A DNA stretch of 64,000 nucleotides from Anodontia alba. Its lineage: Eukaryota; Mollusca; Bivalvia; Lucinida; Lucinidae. How positions within the stretch are numbered: position 1 is the first letter of the stretch; each line of letters begins with the position of its first letter. The DNA is taken from assembly GCA_964016985.1 (NCBI GenBank), contig OZ024828.1:85514308-85578307 (forward strand). The letters run 5' to 3'. A program made the position numbers and the translations under genes. The notes beneath the pieces were generated by a model. The model was not told where the DNA came from and made no database searches. It worked only from the letters and a program-made list of their open reading frames with translations. Positions 60,640 through 64,000 of the stretch are shown here, in pieces.

Positions 60640-61240
60640 ATCCAGTAAAACTAGTACATAGTAGTGGTTTCCGCTGAACTTTCCGAGGCGGTTCCTCTAT
60701 TGCAGTTCTTTCTGCTTGCATCTCGGTTACTGCAACTGTGCTGTTGTGTCATGCGCGGATACAACAAGGGCCCAGTTGTTCAAAACTAACGATGTCGTTA
60801 GTTAACATATCGTTAAAATATGATCATTAAATATGGCATATATGCTAATATTTTTTGCTGAAAAAATGTGAGTAGCTTTTGCAAAAGCTACTCACATTTT
60901 TTGCAAAAATACGTATGAATTAGATAATTGTACTTACTAGAACAGTTAACATTTTGACCACTAACGAGCTCGATAAGCTAATGATGCTTTGAACAACTGG
61001 GCCCAGTAGTTTTTCGACTGAACGCTCCGATGCGGTTCCTCTATTTCAGTTCTTCTTTGTGCGTCGGTGATTTCGTGTATGGCGTTTGTTTTGTCGTTAT
61101 TTGTTCCTCATCTCTCCTTCTTTTCCTGCCTCGGGAAGGTGCCTCGGGACGGTGCCTCGGGAAGGCTGTGCTTCCGGATTTTGGCCTTTCCTGTGTATCT
61201 TCATGCACATTTTAGAGGTTGAGTATCAAATACATGTATA
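60640..61240 (+). mobile_element. Unclassified repeat with duplicated 5' motif, split by H3
   Basis: GGCGGTTCCTCTATTGCAG (60689) and TGCGGTTCCTCTATTTCAG (61032) are homologous starts, followed by TTCTTTCTGCTTGC and TTCTTCTTTGTGCG. GCCTCGGGA(A/C)GGT is then repeated three times (61130-61165), and GGCTGTGCTTCCGGATTTTGG follows. An echo (GGGCTGTGCTTCGTGATTGT) occurs at 61509. Coding frame 61030-61215 is unsupported. Confidence 0.45.
60768..61004. mobile_element. Hairpin MITE, family H3, best-preserved copy
   Basis: GGGCCCAGTTGTTCAAAAC and GCTTTGAACAACTGGGCCC termini. The inner hairpin AATGTGAGTAGCTTTTGCAAAAGCTACTCACATT is perfect (only its first 17 bases on each side pair). Confidence 0.92.
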
Positions 61241-61394
61241 TTTTAATGTAATGTAGCACTTGGTATATACAGTATCACTTAAATTCTTAATTAACAGAAT
61301 TAGGATTTAATTTGTAGGTCATAATCTCTCCTTCTTTTCGCATTACGAAATCACACCCATTCAAATATGTTGAAAATTTTAAAAGAATATAAGA

Positions 61395-61510
61395 AATAAG
61401 AAAAATAATGTATACCCCTGTAAATCCCAGTTTTACTATATATATATAAAAGTGGGGTTTAAGGGGTTCAAAATTATATAGGCATGTTTTCGTGTTGATG
61501 CCACGAGAGG
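61395..61510 (-). repeat. H6 repeat, inverse copy
   Basis: TATACCCCTGTAAATCCCAG, TAAAAGTGGGGTTTAAGGGG and TTATATAGGCATGTTTTCGT are the inverse complement of 9640-9718. It has an internal imperfect stem and an (AT)n loop. Confidence 0.8.
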
Positions 61511-61559
61511 GCTGTGCTTCGTGATTGTGGCCGTTCCTAGGTATCTTAATTTATATTTT

Positions 61560-61700
61560 TGTTCTAACTATAGGACATGTATGGTAAGGAAATAAGGTAT
61601 CGCAGTATTATTCATGCCTTATTTCCTCTAATATATACCCCCACCCACAAACCAAAATGCCGTCTGCTTCGGTTGTGATCGGCGCTTTAAGGGTTAATTT
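61560..61700. mobile_element. H2d MITE right end and a short stem
   Basis: GGAAATAAGGTATCG pairs loosely with ATGCCTTATTTCC. ATCGGCGCTTTAAGGGTTAA matches the right end of 27925-28157. The left end is lost. Confidence 0.6.
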
Positions 61701-61909
61701 GCAAACGTACCGGCGAAAGAAACCGTAAAATCGGATATCTACATTTACATAATCTGCACTACAAATAGTCGACTCAGAGTCTGTTATTAATTCTTTCAAT
61801 TTTAAGTGAATGGCTACATGTGCATATGGAGATTTCATTGCCCTTTTTAAGGAGACAGCTTTCGCAGACGGGAATTTGAGTCCAGTGTTTAAATCCTTTC
61901 AATAATTGG

Positions 61910-63245
61910 GGCTACTCTTAATATTAATAGGGCCTTGAAACTTGGTGTGCTAATTGGGGATGATTACCTGATTAACGTTTGAAGAAAAAGTCGATATTTT
62001 TTTCTTCCGAGTTATGCCCATGGTAAAAAAAAACAAAAAAAAAAAAAAAACAAAAACAAACTGATAGTGAAATCTTATCAGCAAGATATCTCGAAAACTA
62101 TTTGAGCTAGGGCCTTGAAACTTTGTGCGTTTATAGGAGATGATGAGTAGATTGCCTGATTAGCTTTAAAAAAAAAAATCATATGTTTTTTTGTTTATTT
62201 ATTTATTTATTTATTTATTTATTTTTTTTTATATATATATATATTTATGCCCTTGGTAAAATGGTGAAAAAAAAAAAAAAAAAAAAAAAAACAAAAAAAA
62301 AAAAAACTGATAATGAAATCTTGTCAGCAAGACATCTCGAAAACTATTTGAGCTTGGGCCTTGAAGCTTTGCGTGTTTATTGGGGATGATGAGTAGATTA
62401 CCTGATTCTTTTGGAAAAAAAATCCGATTTTTCCGGAGTTATGCCCATTGTAATATAATGACAATAAAATCTTGTCAACAAGATATCTCGAAAACCATTT
62501 CAGTGAGCTATGGCTTTGAAACTTTAGGAGCATATTGGGGATAATGAATAGACTCCAGGTTAACTTTTGAAGAAAAAAAATCTGATTTTTTTCTGAGTTA
62601 TGCCCCTTGTAATATAATGATAATGAAATCGTGTCAGCAAAATATCACGAAATATATTTGAGCTAGGGCCTTGAAACATTGTGTGTTTGATGGAGATACT
62701 AAGTTGATTACTTGATTAATTTTTTTGAGATAATCCGTTTTTTTTTTTTTTTTTTTTTTTGTTGTTTTTTTTTTTTTTTTTAGCTATGCCCCTTTTAAAA
62801 CTGATATTGAAATTTTGTCAGCAAGATATCTCAGTAACTATTCGAGCTAGGAGCTTAAAACTTGATGACCGTACTGAAAACGTGTTTAGAGTACCTGATT
62901 ATATTTTAGAAAAAAAAAAATCATTTTTTTTCTGGAGTTATGCCCCTTGTTGTAAATTGATAAAACTTTGTCAGCAAGACGTCCAGATAACTATTTGAGC
63001 TAGGATCTTGAAATTTGGCGAGCATATTGGGAATCATGTGTAGATAACTTGATTTACTTTTGAAAAAAATCCGAAAACAAATTTCAGGAGTTGTGGTCCT
63101 TGTAAAAACTAATAACGAAATCTTGTCAGCAAGACATCGCAAAAACTATTTGAGTTAGGACTTTGAAACTTGTTATGCTTATTGGGGATGATGACAAACT
63201 ATTGAAAAAATCAGATTTTGTCAGAGTTATGCCCTTTTCAATTTA
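61910..63245 (+). repeat. ~150-bp tandem array with homopolymer expansions
   Basis: Eight units marked by GAGTTATGCCC (near 62003, 62247, 62438, 62598, 62786, 62938, 63093 and 63221), each with AAATCTTGTCAGCAAGA, TATCTCGAAAACTATTTGAG, GGGCCTTGAAACTT and TTGATTAACTTTTGA. Spacing varies from 128 to 244 because A/T homopolymers within units have expanded (62267-62305; 62738-62780) and an (ATTT)n tract is present (62196-62224). Core of another pearl-like element with no head or tail visible. Confidence 0.9.
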
Positions 63246-63540
63246 GGCATTTTGTATCGATATTCATATAGCTCGGGGCATAGGTGTTTTGCAAACACAT
63301 TTCAAGTTCACTATTGTTTTGTCATGGATTGGCAAATTCTGGTATGGCCATTAACAAGTATATATATACCCATTGTCGACCACAGTAGTGTGAAATCATG
63401 TAAACTGACACACACGTTTTTCAAGACATGTATTTACTTATTAACTATTTTGCCTTGACAACTAGATAGATCATGGTGATGAATGTATAAATTTACCAGT
63501 TTCTTTTGATATTAAGGAAAATTTAATGTACCGTTACTTG
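63246..63540. other. No gene; possible element tail region
   Basis: Follows the array directly. GGGGCATAGGTGTTTTGCAAAC and (TA)n at 63359-63370 are the only notable features. Confidence 0.35.
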
Positions 63541-63544
63541 ACGC

Positions 63545-63775
63545 TTAGCATGCAGGGCAAAAACTTTAAAAGACAACATTTTGAAATATTTTTCTTACTT
63601 TTCCCAGAAAACAGGCTTTAACCTTTCATGAAAATTGTCTCATAAGGAGACAATTTGCATGAAAGGTCAAAGCCTGTTTTCTGTGAAAAATTTTAAGGAG
63701 ACAATTTGCATAGAATATCAAAGCCTGTTTTCTGGGGGAAAAAAAAATCGTCAAATTATCGTCTGCCGAATTTGC
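63545..63775. mobile_element. Hairpin MITE, family H4, with duplicated right arm
   Basis: CAGGCTTTAACCTTTCATGA pairs with TGCATGAAAGGTCAAAGCCTG. A second GGAGACAATTTGCATAGAAT arm follows at 63696, so one arm has been duplicated. Ends in AAATTATCGTCTGCCGAATT. Confidence 0.85.
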
Positions 63776-63789
63776 CAAGAGTGTGGTAA

Positions 63790-63962
63790 CTCTGGGTAAA
63801 AATTTCAGCAGATGACAAAATATGTTTCTTATTTTTCCCAGAAAACAGAATTTGACATTTCATGCAAATTGTCTCCATTGCATGAAATGTCAAATCGTGC
63901 TTTCTTGGAAAAATGAGAAAAATATCAATTTGTTGTCTGCTGAATTTGCCCAGAGGGTAAAA
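63790..63962. mobile_element. Hairpin MITE, family H4, clean copy
   Basis: AATTTCAGCAGATGACAAAA at the left and TTTGTTGTCTGCTGAATTTG at the right. The inner stem runs from AGAATTTGACATTTCATGCA to its inverse, GCATGAAATGTCAAATCGTG. Best reference copy for H4. Confidence 0.88.
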
Positions 63963-64000
63963 AAGGTTAAAGTATTAACACAATACATCTTTACAAAATG

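Noticed and set aside
1..64000. Integrated viral or LTR-retroelement genes
   Set aside because: I looked for aspartic protease, integrase and capsid-like motifs and long terminal repeats with primer-binding sites and saw none. The only RT pieces are Penelope-like and LINE-like.

Overview
The window looks like AT-rich nuclear DNA from an animal, most probably a bivalve mollusc. No bacterial gene structure is present: there are no operons and no long intact reading frames. The lineage is inferred from the repeats: short palindromic MITEs, tRNA-derived SINEs, and 'pearl'/Helentron-like elements with tandem cores of about 100-450 bp, which I know mainly from bivalves. I could run no database search. 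The only host coding piece I can argue for is one minus-strand exon (10627-10889). It has good splice signals at both ends and encodes an 87-residue Ser/Thr-rich segment that I cannot name. A few other splice-site candidates are given with low confidence.

Layout. 1-4 kb: hairpin MITEs. 4.0-7.6 kb: a tandem-repeat element fragment, a dead DD34D mariner, and a 50-bp minisatellite of about 35 copies. 7.6-14.2 kb: dense MITEs and SINE pieces around the exon, including two degraded partial copies of its 3' end. 15.0-17.25 kb: a Helentron-like (HINE) element with a ~455-bp tandem core. 17.7-19.96 kb: a minus-strand mariner relic split by a tandem-repeat element and abutting a Penelope-like 3' fragment. 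20-22.3 kb: nested HINEs. 23-26 kb: an inverted MITE pair, then a ~150-bp array carrying a SINE with target duplications. 27-28.8 kb: MITEs and a SINE. 28.9-32.7 kb: a ~157-bp array split by a compound HINE. 33.9-36.2 kb: another HINE. 36.9-39.9 kb: MITEs and a SINE. 40.0-42.2 kb: a TIR transposon carrying a nested HINE. 42.75-46.37 kb: a three-level nest, with a hAT-like element inside a hAT-like element inside a MITE. 47-48.4 kb: MITEs. 48.4-51.5 kb: mostly low-repeat sequence with one candidate untranslated exon and a SINE. 51.6-57.6 kb: a ~106-bp satellite-like array interrupted by a GT-rich block, a Penelope-like reverse transcriptase (itself split by a SINE at its catalytic motif) and a LINE fragment. 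58-61.5 kb: a CRE-motif cluster and MITEs. 61.9-63.25 kb: a ~150-bp array. 63.5-64 kb: MITEs.

No complete gene or pathway can be assembled. The main biological content is repeat architecture. Several tandem-repeat elements with unrelated cores share one terminal layout: AACAAG, then a short hairpin, then a subterminal motif whose inverse complement returns just before an A-rich tail. Many insertions are nested cleanly enough to order in time. All transposase and reverse-transcriptase frames seen are broken.
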